DNA of 64,000 bases. Source: Arthrobacter sp. B1I2. GTDB lineage: Bacteria > Actinomycetota > Actinomycetes > Actinomycetales > Micrococcaceae. The stretch spans positions 3,348,001-3,412,000 of the forward strand of contig NZ_JAUSYC010000001.1 of assembly GCF_030816485.1 (NCBI RefSeq), written 5' to 3'. Shown here piece by piece: positions 17,412 to 27,088 of this stretch (position 1 is its first letter; each line of letters begins with the position of its first letter). A model generated the notes under the pieces. It saw nothing but the letters and a program-made list of their open reading frames with translations. It was not told the origin of the DNA and did not search any database. A program made the position numbers and the translations under genes.

Positions 17412-18743
17412 TCAGCCCGCCCTGCCCGCATCCGCAGCCTCGCGGGTTGCCAGCGCCTGCCGGACGGCCTCGAGAATCCGGTCGTCGTCCCCTGCGGGCA
17501 CGCACCGCAGATCGATCAGGCAGGAGCCGTCGTGGACGCGCGGAAGCACGGCGGGATCGCCGGTGCGCAGGAGCCGCGCCAGTCCTTCGGGGAGCCGGAG
17601 CGCCCACCCGGGCAGGGGAAAGCCGGGGGCGCCCCCGCCGCCTACCCTGCCGTCATGGGGCACCACGGGTACTCCGAGCGCCTCGGCGAGCCGGTCGGTA
17701 CGCCGCCGCAATTGTCCGACGTCGGCGTGCAGCGCCTGCACGACGGGCGTCGTTCCGCCCGCGACGGTTGCCTCCAGGGCGGCGAGGGCAAGTTTGTCGG
17801 CCCGTACGGCCCGGGCAAGCGGGTGTCGGGCCAACCGGGTGATGACGTCCTTGCGGCCCAGCAGCAGACCTGCCTGGGGTCCGCCCAGCAGTTTGTCGCC
17901 GCTGGCGATGACGACGTCGGCCCCACCCGCCAAGGCGGAGGCAACATCAGGTTCATCAGGGAGGTGCGGGTCGGGTGCCAGCAGTCCACTGCCGAGGTCG
18001 GCGACGAGCGGTACTCCGTTTGCCTGTGTCAACGGGCTCAGTTCGTGCAGCGGAACCGCTGACGTGAAACCGTCCACCCGGAAGTTGCTCGGATGCACCT
18101 TCAGAACGCACCCCGTATCGGGGCCGAGGGCTCCGGCGTAGTCGTGTAAGTGGGTTCGGTTGGTGGTGCCCACCTCGCGAAGCCTTGCGCCTGTCGATTC
18201 CATCAGGTCGGTGAGCCTGAAGCCGGCACCGATCTCAACTAGTTCGCCGCGGCTCACCACCACTTCCCGGCCGGCAGCCAGGGCTGTGGTGGCCAGTACC
18301 AGCGCCGCCGCTCCGTTGTTGACCACCAGGGCGTCTTCGGCGGCGGGACAGGCGGCGAGCAGTGCGGCCCGGGCCCCGGCACCACGGCGGGAACGGCTTC
18401 CATCTGCCAGGTCGAGTTCCACATCGACGTAGCCGCTGGCTGCGACGACAGCTTCGACCGCAGCCGCGGATAGGGGTGCCCGCCCGAGGTTGGTGTGGAC
18501 GATGACCCCGGTTGCGTTCAGCACCGGGCGCAGGGTTGTTGCCTTGCGGTCAGCGATGGCGGCCAGCAGAACTGGCTCCACCTGGCCGGGAGGGAGGTGG
18601 CCGCGTCGGGCCTGCTCCTGGATGTCCCGGACAAGCTCGCGGATCACACGCTCGTTCAGCCGTGTCCGGGCTTCGCGGACAGGCGGCAGTGCCAGCAGGT
18701 CGTTCGTGCGGGGAATCAGGCGCCGGGGATCGACGTGGTCCAC
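17412..18743 (-). CDS. selA: L-seryl-tRNA(Sec) selenium transferase SelA
   Basis: 443 residues from a GTG with GGAGGGCT in front. SelA is a PLP enzyme that converts Ser-tRNA(Sec) to Sec-tRNA(Sec) using selenophosphate. Visible features are the N-terminal helical part with IPRTNDLLAL, the conserved LNATGVIVHTNLGRAPLS stretch near 79-96, the NNGAAALVL loop and the PLP-lysine motif ASGDKLLGGPQ near 281-291. It lies just downstream of the tRNA-Sec gene and directly upstream of selB, so tRNA, selA and selB may be expressed together. Confidence 0.96.
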   Translation of the reverse strand: MDHVDPRRLIPRTNDLLALPPVREARTRLNERVIRELVRDIQEQARRGHLPPGQVEPVLLAAIADRKATTLRPVLNATGVIVHTNLGRAPLSAAAVEAVVAASGYVDVELDLADGSRSRRGAGARAALLAACPAAEDALVVNNGAAALVLATTALAAGREVVVSRGELVEIGAGFRLTDLMESTGARLREVGTTNRTHLHDYAGALGPDTGCVLKVHPSNFRVDGFTSAVPLHELSPLTQANGVPLVADLGSGLLAPDPHLPDEPDVASALAGGADVVIASGDKLLGGPQAGLLLGRKDVITRLARHPLARAVRADKLALAALEATVAGGTTPVVQALHADVGQLRRRTDRLAEALGVPVVPHDGRVGGGGAPGFPLPGWALRLPEGLARLLRTGDPAVLPRVHDGSCLIDLRCVPAGDDDRILEAVRQALATREAADAGRAG

Positions 18744-18780
18744 AGCCCTCCTCCTATCGCGGCATCCGCTGCCGAAAGTT

Positions 18781-18876
18781 GGCGGTGGCGGACGGGAATC
18801 GAACCCGCCAGGCCGAGATGCTCAGCCGCACCGGTTTTGAAGACCGGGGGGCCCACCAGGACCCGGACGCCACCGC
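18781..18876 (-). tRNA. selC: tRNA-Sec (anticodon UCA)
   Basis: On the minus strand the 5' end GCGGTGGC pairs with GCCACCGC at the 3' end, giving the long acceptor stem typical of bacterial tRNA-Sec. The anticodon arm CCGGT-CTTCAAA-ACCGG carries UCA, the complement of UGA. A six-pair D stem (GGGTCC/GGGCCC), a long variable arm and a T loop TTCGATT are all present. About 96 nt; CCA is not encoded. A TATATT box lies about six bases before the 5' end and may be the -10 element. Confidence 0.95.
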
Positions 18877-18918
18877 GCAACAATATAGCAGGGTTGCCTG
18901 CAGGGGTACGCTAAGCGG

Positions 18919-19944
18919 GTGAATGATGCCCGAACGTCAATCCTGCAACTCGCGTCTGTTGCCGTCGGCACGTACCGGCTCACCGACTACGCCCATGGTG
19001 GGGGCTGCGCCTGCAAAATTCCCCCCGGCGAGCTCGAAGAGGCGGTCCGCGGCCTCATCGGCCAACCCGGCGCGGACGTGCTGGTTGGTCTTGACAGTGG
19101 CGACGACGCGGCAGCAGTCCTGGTGCGCGACGACCTGGCGGTACTGACCACCGCCGATTTCTTCACTCCCGTTGTCGACGATGCCTTCGACTGGGGGCGG
19201 ATCGCTGCCGCCAATGCGCTCTCGGACATCTACGCCATGGGCGGCCGCCCGGTCACCGCCATCAACCTCGTCGGATGGCCACGTGATGTCCTGCCGCTGG
19301 AGCTGATGACCGAAGTCCTCCGCGGCGGGTTGAGCGTGGCGTCGGAGGCGGCCTGCCCCGTGCTGGGCGGGCACTCCATTGACGATCCGGAGCCCAAGTA
19401 CGGCATGGCGGTCACCGGCGTCGCCCACCCCGACCGGTTGCTCCGCAACGACGCCGCCCAGCCCGGGTTGCCCATCACGCTCACCAAGCCGATCGGCGTC
19501 GGGCTCCTCAACAACCGGCACAAAAAGACCGGTGAGGTGTTCGCCGAGGCAATAGAGACAATGGCGAGCCTCAATCGCGACGCGTCCGAAGCCGCGGTGG
19601 CCGCCGGGGTCCGGGCAGCGACGGACGTCACGGGTTTTGGCCTGCTTGGCCATCTTTACAAGATGGTCCGTGCCTCGGAAGTGGGCGCAGTGATCGATCT
19701 GAAGGCCGTACCGCTGATTGACGGAGCCCGCGAGGCGCTCCGCGACGGCTTTGTCTCCGGCGGGACACGGCGCAACCTCGACTGGGTGCGTCCGCACGTA
19801 GGGGCCGCACCAGGCATCACCGAAGACGATCTGCTGCTGCTGGCCGATGCCCAGACCTCAGGCGGCCTGCTTGTGGTCGGCGAGCTGCCCGGGCACCCCG
19901 TCATTGGCCACACCACTGCGGGGCGGGGCATCGAAATCCGCTGA
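18919..19944 (+). CDS. selD: Selenide, water dikinase SelD (selenophosphate synthetase)
   Basis: 341 residues from a GTG. SelD makes selenophosphate, the selenium donor for SelA, from selenide and ATP. The N-terminal catalytic loop reads LTDYAHGGGCACK, with Cys at residue 30 and Lys at 33, so this is a Cys-type SelD and not a selenoprotein itself. The AIRS-like ATP-binding fold is shown by GLDSGDDAAAV, NALSDIYAMGG and CPVLGGHSIDDPEPKYG. It is divergent from tRNA-Sec across 42 bases, so the two promoters share a very short region. Confidence 0.96.
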   Translation: MNDARTSILQLASVAVGTYRLTDYAHGGGCACKIPPGELEEAVRGLIGQPGADVLVGLDSGDDAAAVLVRDDLAVLTTADFFTPVVDDAFDWGRIAAANALSDIYAMGGRPVTAINLVGWPRDVLPLELMTEVLRGGLSVASEAACPVLGGHSIDDPEPKYGMAVTGVAHPDRLLRNDAAQPGLPITLTKPIGVGLLNNRHKKTGEVFAEAIETMASLNRDASEAAVAAGVRAATDVTGFGLLGHLYKMVRASEVGAVIDLKAVPLIDGAREALRDGFVSGGTRRNLDWVRPHVGAAPGITEDDLLLLADAQTSGGLLVVGELPGHPVIGHTTAGRGIEIR

Positions 19945-19958
19945 ACCTGGCAGTTCGG

Positions 19959-21050
19959 TCAGCTGCCGGTAGTGATCGCGTCGCCGGTCACGCCGGCTGC
20001 GCGGCGGGCCGCGAGCCGGTTCTTCTGCGGTTCGATGGTGTACCGCGGATCCCTGGCAGAGGCCAGGCCCGCTTCGAACACGCCGAAGCGGGTCAAGGCC
20101 GAAGCAGCCAGCAAGGCCAGTCCCGAAGCAGCCGCCACCACGCGGTTGCGACCGCCCAACAGGGTTCCCAGACCGCCGGCGACCGCCAGCCGCTCGCTCC
20201 ACTTCAGCATGGCGCCTGCTTTGCCCTGGTGCAGGGGCTCCGCTGCTATCGGATCCATCCGGCGCTCCATCACCTTCATGGCCACCACGTCACCCACTAC
20301 GCCGAGCACGGCCAGGTTCCGTGCAGGACCGGTCTCCCGAACCGGTGTGGTCACCATGGCGAGCCCGGCAGAAGCGAGGCACGCGGAACTCACAAATACA
20401 AAAGGCAGTTCCTCGTGCGCGGCGTTCCATGTGGGTGTGGCTGTGTCGCCAAGGAGCACCGCAGTGTATGCCGCCAGTGGTCCGGCAAATAACGCAGCCT
20501 CAACGCCTGCCGGTCCTTCAACAGCCTGCAGCACCTTGCGCAAGGGTCCCAGCGGCAGCCGGTTTCCGCTCATCCGATCGATTTCCGCCACCGCCGCGAC
20601 GCCCGCACCTGCGCTGAAGGCGCTGAGTATCCAGGAGCCCACGCTCATTGGCGAGGTCACCTTGAAGGTCCGCAACATATGCAGGAATCGCTCCGGCCGG
20701 CCCAGGTCCTTCACCAAAGCGACGGCGCCGGCGCTCACCGCGGTCAATGCACCCAGCCGGGCATTCCGGCGGAGTGTCGGCCGTCCGGTCAATTGCCCGC
20801 CGAGACCAAGCAGCGCCGAGCCTGCTGCCACGCCGCCCAGGAACAGGTAGATGGCAACGTCATCACCCCAGGGCGCGGGCTTCACTACGGGGCGGCCGTA
20901 GTACGAGGTGAATTCCGGCTCCGGGACCATGGGCATTTCGCGGGAGCCGTCGCCGTTGTCCCGGCGGCGGCGCATGCCACGTCTGCCCTCCTGGCGGCGA
21001 CGCCGGGCAGGCTCCGTTGGCCGGAAGCTGTCGAATTCCGAAAGGGTCAC
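19959..21050 (-). CDS. nrfD: NrfD/PsrC-type membrane subunit of formate dehydrogenase
   Basis: 363 residues from a GTG. A hydrophilic, Arg-rich N-terminus of about 60 residues is followed by eight or so membrane helices; DVAIYLFLGGVAAGSALLGLGG is the first and most typical of NrfD/PolSulfRed proteins. These subunits anchor a periplasm-facing or cytoplasmic molybdoenzyme plus FeS subunit and exchange electrons with quinone. The GTGA start/stop overlap with the FeS-subunit gene shows coupled translation. It replaces the cytochrome b subunit found in E. coli formate dehydrogenase N. Confidence 0.9.
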   Translation of the reverse strand: MTLSEFDSFRPTEPARRRRQEGRRGMRRRRDNGDGSREMPMVPEPEFTSYYGRPVVKPAPWGDDVAIYLFLGGVAAGSALLGLGGQLTGRPTLRRNARLGALTAVSAGAVALVKDLGRPERFLHMLRTFKVTSPMSVGSWILSAFSAGAGVAAVAEIDRMSGNRLPLGPLRKVLQAVEGPAGVEAALFAGPLAAYTAVLLGDTATPTWNAAHEELPFVFVSSACLASAGLAMVTTPVRETGPARNLAVLGVVGDVVAMKVMERRMDPIAAEPLHQGKAGAMLKWSERLAVAGGLGTLLGGRNRVVAAASGLALLAASALTRFGVFEAGLASARDPRYTIEPQKNRLAARRAAGVTGDAITTGS

Positions 21051-22057
21051 GCCCGTCCTCCCAGGAAAGCCAACGCTGCGGCCGCAGCCATGCCCGCTAC
21101 AGCCATGCCCGCCCGCCGGTACATCTGCGGCAAGTCGGCTGTGGGTACGCGTGGATCCGGCGGGAGCCCGTACACCTCGGGCTCATCGAGCAGCAGGAAG
21201 ACCGATCCGGTTCCGCCGACGCCGTCGTTCTCATTCGCGCCGTAAAGCCTCGCTTCGGTCATGCCCTGTGCATGCAGGGTTGCGACGCGCTCCCTGGCCG
21301 TGTCCACCATGTCGTCGTGGTCGCCGAACTTGATGGACGTCGTCGGGCATGCCTTGGCGCAGGCCGGCGTCTCGTCAGCCACCAGCCGGTCGTAGCACAA
21401 CGTGCACTTCTGGGCGATGCCCTCGTTCGGCACGCTGGGATGATTTGCGTGCTGATCTTCCCTGCTGGTCGCGACCTTGACCGTGCCGTTACTGCGGCGC
21501 TCGATAACGCCGAAGGGGCACCCGGCCACGCAGGTTCCGCAGCCGTTGCAGACATCGTCCTGGACCACTACGGTGCCGAATTCGGTGCGGAAGAGGGCCC
21601 CTGTGGGGCAGACGTCGAGACAGCCGGCGTGGGTGCAATGCTTACAGACGTCGGAAGACATCAGCCACCGGAAGTCCGCCGTGTCCGGGGGCGTCGTATC
21701 CGCCCCTGCCAGGTCCGTCGCCGCGGACCCTGCCGGGGCGGGAGGACCAATGCGGGGCATGCCCAAATTGACCAGGGCCCGGCCCGATTCCCGTGCCTCG
21801 TTAATGCGTTCCTGGCCTTGCTCAATGAACGCCACATGCCGCCAGGTGCTGGCGCCCAGCGATCCGGTGTTGTCATAGGAAGACCCCAGCAACTCCAGGT
21901 TTCCGTCCTGCGGGTTATGGTTCCATTCCTTGCAGGCAACTTCGCAGGCCTTGCAACCGATACAGATCGAGGTGTCGGTGAAGAACCCCTTACGCGGATG
22001 GTTGTGCTCCCAGTGGGCATCGGCGGTGGGGTCGGTCGGTCCGGACAACTGGCCCAT
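21047..22057 (-). CDS. Formate dehydrogenase iron-sulfur (beta) subunit
   Basis: 336 residues with four ferredoxin-type Cys clusters: CIGCKACEVAC (about 32-42), CKHCTHAGCLDVC, CNGCGTCVAGC and CTLCYDRL...CAKAC. This is the electron-transfer subunit between the molybdopterin subunit and the NrfD anchor. The C-terminal end has one hydrophobic helix (RAGMAVAGMAAAAALAFLGG), as in FdnH, which would fix it to the membrane. A GGAGGA ribosome site lies before the ATG. It is the second gene of the operon. Confidence 0.93.
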   Translation of the reverse strand: MGQLSGPTDPTADAHWEHNHPRKGFFTDTSICIGCKACEVACKEWNHNPQDGNLELLGSSYDNTGSLGASTWRHVAFIEQGQERINEARESGRALVNLGMPRIGPPAPAGSAATDLAGADTTPPDTADFRWLMSSDVCKHCTHAGCLDVCPTGALFRTEFGTVVVQDDVCNGCGTCVAGCPFGVIERRSNGTVKVATSREDQHANHPSVPNEGIAQKCTLCYDRLVADETPACAKACPTTSIKFGDHDDMVDTARERVATLHAQGMTEARLYGANENDGVGGTGSVFLLLDEPEVYGLPPDPRVPTADLPQMYRRAGMAVAGMAAAAALAFLGGRA

Positions 22058-22164
22058 CTAGTCCTCCAACGTGGGGTTGTTGCCCGGAACGCTGCTGCCC
22101 GGAGGCAGAGATTGTCCGGGCGGGGCAAAGTGTGCTTCGGCGCGGGGAGAGGCGATCACGTTCA

Positions 22165-25100
22165 TCAGTGCGGCCCGCCGTCTGCCGGGCCGTCGTCATC
22201 CGGAGCGGGTTTGATGCCTTCCGCCGCCGGATCGGTGACGGCACGGTTACCGGTTTCGATGGTTATTCCGGCCCGTGCCTGGTACTCGGCAACCAAAGCA
22301 AGCAGTTCCCGCCCGCGTGGCCGTCGGCCCGGACGGATGTCGCATGAGGCCACCTTGGATTCCTGGATCTGGACGTTTGGGTCCAGGGTCACACCAAGCA
22401 GGTCGTTGGCCGCGTCACCGCTGACCACGGCATTGCTGCCGACGCCCCAGTGGTAGGGCAGTCCGATTTGGTGCACGGTGTGACCGCCAACAGCCAGTGG
22501 CTTCATCCGGTCCGTGACAAGCACCTTCGCTTCGATGGCGGAGCGGGGCGAAATAATCGTGGCCCACCCGTAGGGTTCAAGTCCGCACTCAGCGGCCAGC
22601 TCGGGCGAGACCTCGCAGAACATTTCCGGTTGCAGCTCCGACAGGTACGGCAACCAGCGGCTCATCCCTCCCGCCGTATGGTGCTCGGTGAGGCGGTATG
22701 TGGTGAAGACGTACGGATAAATGTCCGCGCCACTGGTACCGGCGCTTGGCGCGCTGAGGTTATCCGCGCGGGGGAACACCAGCCGCGCCGGGCTCTGCTG
22801 CTGCGGGTAAAGCGCGTTGGCCACCGGCGATTCCTGGGCTTCGTAGTGGGTGGGAAGGGGTCCGTCCATCAGGCCCTTCGGCGCGAACAACCAGCCCTTG
22901 CCGTCGGCCTGCATGATGAAGGGGTCATCTCCGCTGAGTGCGGCTGGACCACCGACAGACGGATCGGGCTTGCTGCCCGGTGCCCGGTCAACCGGGAAGT
23001 CCGGCACGTCATCGCCGACCCATTTACCCTGCTCCTGGTCCCACCAGATGTATTTCTTCCGCTCGCTCCATGGTTTACCGGCCGGGTCGGCCGACGCACG
23101 GTTGTAGAGGATCCGGCGGTTCGCCGGCCACGCCCAGCCCCATTCCGGAGCCGCCGGTCCCTGCTCATGGCCGGGCTTTCGGTTCGCGGCATGGTTGATG
23201 CCGTCAGCGTACACGCCTGTGTAGATCCAACAGCCGGCCGACGTGGAGCCGTCAGCGCGCAGCTCGGTGTAGGCCGAGAGCGGTTTGCCGGCGTCAGGGC
23301 CATCCAGGTGGCGGCCGTTGATCTCGGCAAGCACCGCCTCGCCATCGGGCTCGCCGTGTTCATCCGTGGGATAGTCCCAGGTCAGGTCGAGCAGCGGACG
23401 GTCGCGCTCGTCGTCTGAACCGGCCAGCTTCTCCCGGATCCGCTGGCCCAGCTCAAAGAAGAACTGCAATTCACTTTGGCACTCCCCTGGCGGTGCGACC
23501 GCCTGGTGGCGCCACTGCAGCAGGCGTTGCGTCTGCGTGAATGAGCCGGCCTTTTCCACGTGGGTTGCTGCCGGCAGGAAGAACACCTCGGTCTCGATGT
23601 CCTCGGTGCGCAACTCGCCGGATTCAATCTCCGGACCGTCCTTCCACCAGGTGGCCGATTCGATGAGGTTCAAATCACGCACTACCAGCCACTTCAAATG
23701 CGACATTGCCAGACGTTGCATCCGTCCGTGAGCGGAACCCACTGCAGGATTCTGTCCGAGAAAGAAGTAGCCCTCGACTTCGTCCTCGAGCATGCCCATC
23801 ACCGTCTCGTAGGTGCCGTGCGCGCCGGTCAACCTCGGAAGGTAGTCGTAAGCCCAGTCGTTTTCCGGGCGTGCCGCGTCACCCCACCAGGCCTTGAGCA
23901 GGCTGATGGTGTAGGCGTCGGCGTCAGCCCAAAAACCCTTTTGCTGTTTGGAGCCAATGACTGACAGGTAGTCCTCAAGGCTGTCATGGCGTCCGGCGCT
24001 GGGCATCGGCAGGTACCCGGGCAGAAGGTTGAAGAGGGTGGGGATGTCCGTGGAGCCCTGAATGCTTGCGTGGCCGCGCAGGGCCATGATTCCGCCGCCC
24101 GGGCGTCCGACGTTTCCGAGCAGAAGCTGCAGGATAGCGGCTGCGCGGATGAACTGCGCCCCAAGGGAGTGCTGGGTCCAACCGACGGCGTAGGCGAAAC
24201 AGGTAGTCCGGTCGCGTCCGGAGTTTTCCGTGATGGTCCTCGCCAGATACTCGAAGTCCTCGACACTGATGCCGCACATGTCCTGCACCATCTCCGGCGT
24301 GTAGCGGGCGTAATGCCGCTTCACGATCTGGAAAACGGTCCGCGGATCCTGCAGGGTATCGTCGCGCTGGACTTCTGCATGCTCCAACGGTGGCCCGCCG
24401 CTTCCATAAGCGTGGCCGGCGGCCCGGGCCGTGGCATCGGCGCCGTGTTCCGAACCGGGCCCGGGCTCATCAATCGCACCGTCCCCTTTTTCCGCATAGG
24501 CCCACGATGACGTGTCGTAAGCGCGCTTCTCCGGATCAAAGCCGGAGAACAGGCCGCCCAGGTCCTCGGCGTCGCGGTAATCCTCGTGGACCAGCGTGGC
24601 GGCATTGGTGTACGCCGTGACGTACTCCTCGAACCACAGGTCATTGGTGAGGACATAGTTGATGAGAGCGCCGAGGAGCACCACGTCAGAACCGGCGCGG
24701 ATGGGAATGTGCTTGTCCGAGACCGCTGAGGTCCGCGTGAACCTGGGGTCCACGTGGATGACCTTCGCTCCGCGGGCTTTAGCCTCCGCCACCCACTGGT
24801 ATCCAACGGGATGGCACTCGGCCATGTTGGAACCCTGGATGATAATGCAATCGGCGTTGGCCATGTCCTGCAGTGACTGCGTTGCACCACCGCGTCCAAA
24901 CGAGGCTCCCAAACTGGGAACCGTGGCGGAGTGTCATATGCGGGCCTGGTTCTCGGTCTGCACCGCCCCTGCAGCCGTAAAGAGCTTCTTGATCAGGTAA
25001 TTTTCTTCGTTGTCCAGGGTTGCGCCGCCCAGCGAGGCGATGCCCATGGTGCGGCGGAGCAGCCGGCCCTGGTCATCCTCCTGCTGCCACGTCCTGCGGC

Positions 25101-25500
25101 GCGTTTCGATGAACCGGTCCGCCACCATCTCGACCGCTGTAGCCAGATCCAGGTGTTCCCACTCGGTGGAGCGCGGGGCCCGGTAGAGCACTTTGGTCTG
25201 CCGGCCCGGCGAGTTGACCAACTGTTCGCTGGCAGAGCCCTTGGGGCAAAGCCGGCCGCGGGAAATAGGTGAATCCGGATCGCCCTCGATCTGGATAACC
25301 TTCTCGTCCTTGACGTAGACACGCTGTCCACATCCAACGGCACAGTAGGGGCACACGCTCTGGACAACGCGGTCAGCAGTAGCTGTGCGCGGGGCAATGG
25401 CCTTGGTCTTGGCCGAGGTGACAGCGGGCCCACGGCCCAGCAGGTCACCCGTGCTTAGCTGCCGGATGACCGGCCATTGAAGAAAACTTCGCGGTGCCAT
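22165..25500 (-). CDS. fdh: Selenocysteine-containing formate dehydrogenase catalytic (alpha) subunit, UGA read as Sec
   Basis: 1111 residues if the in-frame UGA at 24936-24934 is read as selenocysteine (codon 189). The context is TENQARI-U-HSATVPSLGASFGRGG, the conserved active-site segment of Sec formate dehydrogenases (E. coli FdnG has Sec196). The N-terminal [4Fe-4S] ligands are C50, C53, C57 and C85 (CPYCAVGC, RLCPKG). Large molybdopterin-binding domains and the C-terminal dinucleotide domain follow. The ATG at 25500 (MAPRSFLQWPVIRQL) matches family N-termini; in-frame starts upstream do not. The enzyme oxidises formate to CO2 and passes electrons to the FeS and NrfD subunits downstream. 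A plain gene caller would split this into two ORFs. Confidence 0.94.
24904..24936 (-). promoter_or_regulatory. Selenocysteine codon and SECIS-like hairpin in fdh mRNA
   Basis: The UGA codon is at 24936-24934. Eleven bases after it, on the coding strand, GGTTCCC (24922-24916) and GGGAGCC (24910-24904) form a seven-pair stem with one G-U pair, closed by the five-base loop AGTTT. The distance and size match bacterial SECIS elements, which lie inside the coding sequence and are bound by the SelB C-terminal domain. Confidence 0.8.
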
Positions 25501-25907
25501 TTCAGGAGCATATCCCAAAGCACCGCGGCTGTGACAGAACAAAGTTGGGCGCGTCATTGACGCAACTCGGGCATCGTGGCCAGAGACCTGAGCTGGCTCA
25601 CCTGCCCGATGCAACGCGACGCACAGGGCTCACTCCCCCGCCCTCTTGGTTCCGCATAAGTACTGATCCTTATTATTCGGATATGGGCTGCCCGGGTTAA
25701 GCCCACTACAGGTACCTCAAGCGCGGGACATGATTGACGGCTATAGGAGCATCGTCGCAGACATGGACAACAGGACCGGGCACGGAGCGTATTGCGTGGC
25801 TCGCGCGTGGTGACCTCACCCCCCATAGCCTTGCAATTGGCGACCAAAATAGCTCATCGTTGCATGGTGGGACGACCGCCCGATCAGCAGGCAAAGCGAG
25901 GAAAACG
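25501..25907. other. Divergent intergenic region between fdh and the rhodanese gene
   Basis: About 400 bases that must hold the promoters of the formate dehydrogenase operon (minus) and the rhodanese gene (plus). ORFs that extend both genes into it lack ribosome sites and family similarity. An A/T-richer patch, CTTATTATTCGGATAT at about 25668-25683, is the most promoter-like sequence. No operator palindrome was recognised. Confidence 0.4.
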
Positions 25908-26357
25908 GTGACGCAGCGCGAAATTCCCGACGACGGCGCTGGGATCCGCCCACGAAGCGCGGATCCGGGCGATTCCCCTGGGGCTCTTACGATCAACGAA
26001 TTACTACTTGAGAGCCGCATCGGGCTCGAGCGTGTTCACCCCTCGGATCTTGAGCGGGAGATGGCTGCGGGCGCCCTCGTTGTTGACACACGGCCGGTCG
26101 ATCAGCGGGACCGCGACGGTGATCTTCCGGGAGCGGTCGTCATTGACCGAAACGTTCTCGAGTGGCGGCTCGATCCTTCCAGTCCCCACCGGCTGCCGAT
26201 CGCTGACGACCCCGGTCGGCGGATCGTCGTCGTCTGCAATGAGGGCTACAGCTCCAGCCTCGCTGCACACACCCTGCAACGGCTGGGGCTGACCCGTGCG
26301 ACCGACCTTATCGGCGGTTTCCAAGCCTGGGCAGCGCTGCACAAGCAGTCCGACTAA
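25908..26357 (+). CDS. Rhodanese-like sulfurtransferase domain protein
   Basis: 149 residues from the GTG at 25908, chosen because GCGAGGA stands seven bases before it; an ATG at 25734 would add a low-complexity leader. The single rhodanese domain has VVDTRPVDQRDRDGDLPGA near the N-terminus and an active-site loop CNEGYSSSLAA, with catalytic Cys near residue 110. Rhodaneses move sulfane sulfur (or selenium) as a persulfide on that Cys. Its place beside the selenoenzyme operon makes a role in sulfur or selenium delivery conceivable; this is inference. Confidence 0.85.
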   Translation: MTQREIPDDGAGIRPRSADPGDSPGALTINELLLESRIGLERVHPSDLEREMAAGALVVDTRPVDQRDRDGDLPGAVVIDRNVLEWRLDPSSPHRLPIADDPGRRIVVVCNEGYSSSLAAHTLQRLGLTRATDLIGGFQAWAALHKQSD

Positions 26358-26760
26358 ATAACCTGTCTGCGCTAGTCCTCGACGATACAAAATTCCAGCA
26401 CGACGCGGCGTGCATCGGTTTGCCACCCACCTGCAGCGGTCGCCAGACGTTCAGCAGGCGGGGTAGCCAGGACCCGGTCCGAAGCCAAAGGTGTTGCGTG
26501 TGTCAACACCTCCCTTTCACCCATCAGGACGATTATCGCTTTGATGCTGGTGAGCGTGCCGCACTCGGCGGGCGCTCATCCCGTTCACCTGCGTGACGGT
26601 GCCGCCTCGTTTTCCATCGAAGGTCCCCGCCGGTTGCTGGTTCCTGCGGGCAGCGTTTGTCAGGAACTTCTGCCCGGTGCCTGATGGAGGGCTTGCCTGT
26701 CACATTTCAGGGTTCGGCGGTGTCCTACGTTCGACAGTTGATTATGGGCGGGAGTTGAAC
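26358..26760. other. Intergenic stretch, nothing recognised
   Basis: About 400 bases after the rhodanese gene. No RNA gene, repeat or convincing ORF was seen. Confidence 0.4.
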
Positions 26761-26961
26761 ATGTCAGCACGACGCATGTCATCACGGCATAGCGGACTCC
26801 CGACGGATGCGCAGGGCAGACTCATCGTCTTCTATTCGCTGTCTTGCCTGGAGTATCCGGACATTTTCGGGGCAGGCGGTGCTGTTCGGGTTCCGGAATC
26901 AGTAGGCCGCCATGGATATCCCGAATTGCCCCCAGCCGTGGACAGCCCATGGTCACCGTAA
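26761..26961 (+). CDS. Possible small ORFan
   Basis: 66 residues from an ATG with a well-placed GGGCGGGAG ribosome site. The sequence starts basic and Ser/Arg-rich (MSARRMSSRHSGLP) and has a short hydrophobic piece (RLIVFYSLSCLEYPDIFG). No family is recognised. The ribosome site is the only positive evidence. The ORF can be extended upstream to 26593, without better support. Confidence 0.3.
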   Translation: MSARRMSSRHSGLPTDAQGRLIVFYSLSCLEYPDIFGAGGAVRVPESVGRHGYPELPPAVDSPWSP

Positions 26962-27088
26962 GTTGAACCCCAGCTCCTAAGACACGATTAAGCGCACAAG
27001 TGCGAACTCTGCGAGCATCATGCCCATCCCTTTGTCCCCCGGTTCCCGCCTGGGCCGGCCCGCGGGGCCGAACGATCAGTAGCCCAGG

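Noticed and set aside
16335..18062. 575-codon plus-strand ORF
   Set aside because: It lies antisense across selB and selA, both of which have clear motifs. The translated product is Gly/Arg-rich and resembles no family.
24934..24936. Stop codon inside fdh read as a nonsense mutation or frameshift
   Set aside because: The frame continues without a shift, the context is the known Sec active site, and all sel genes are adjacent.
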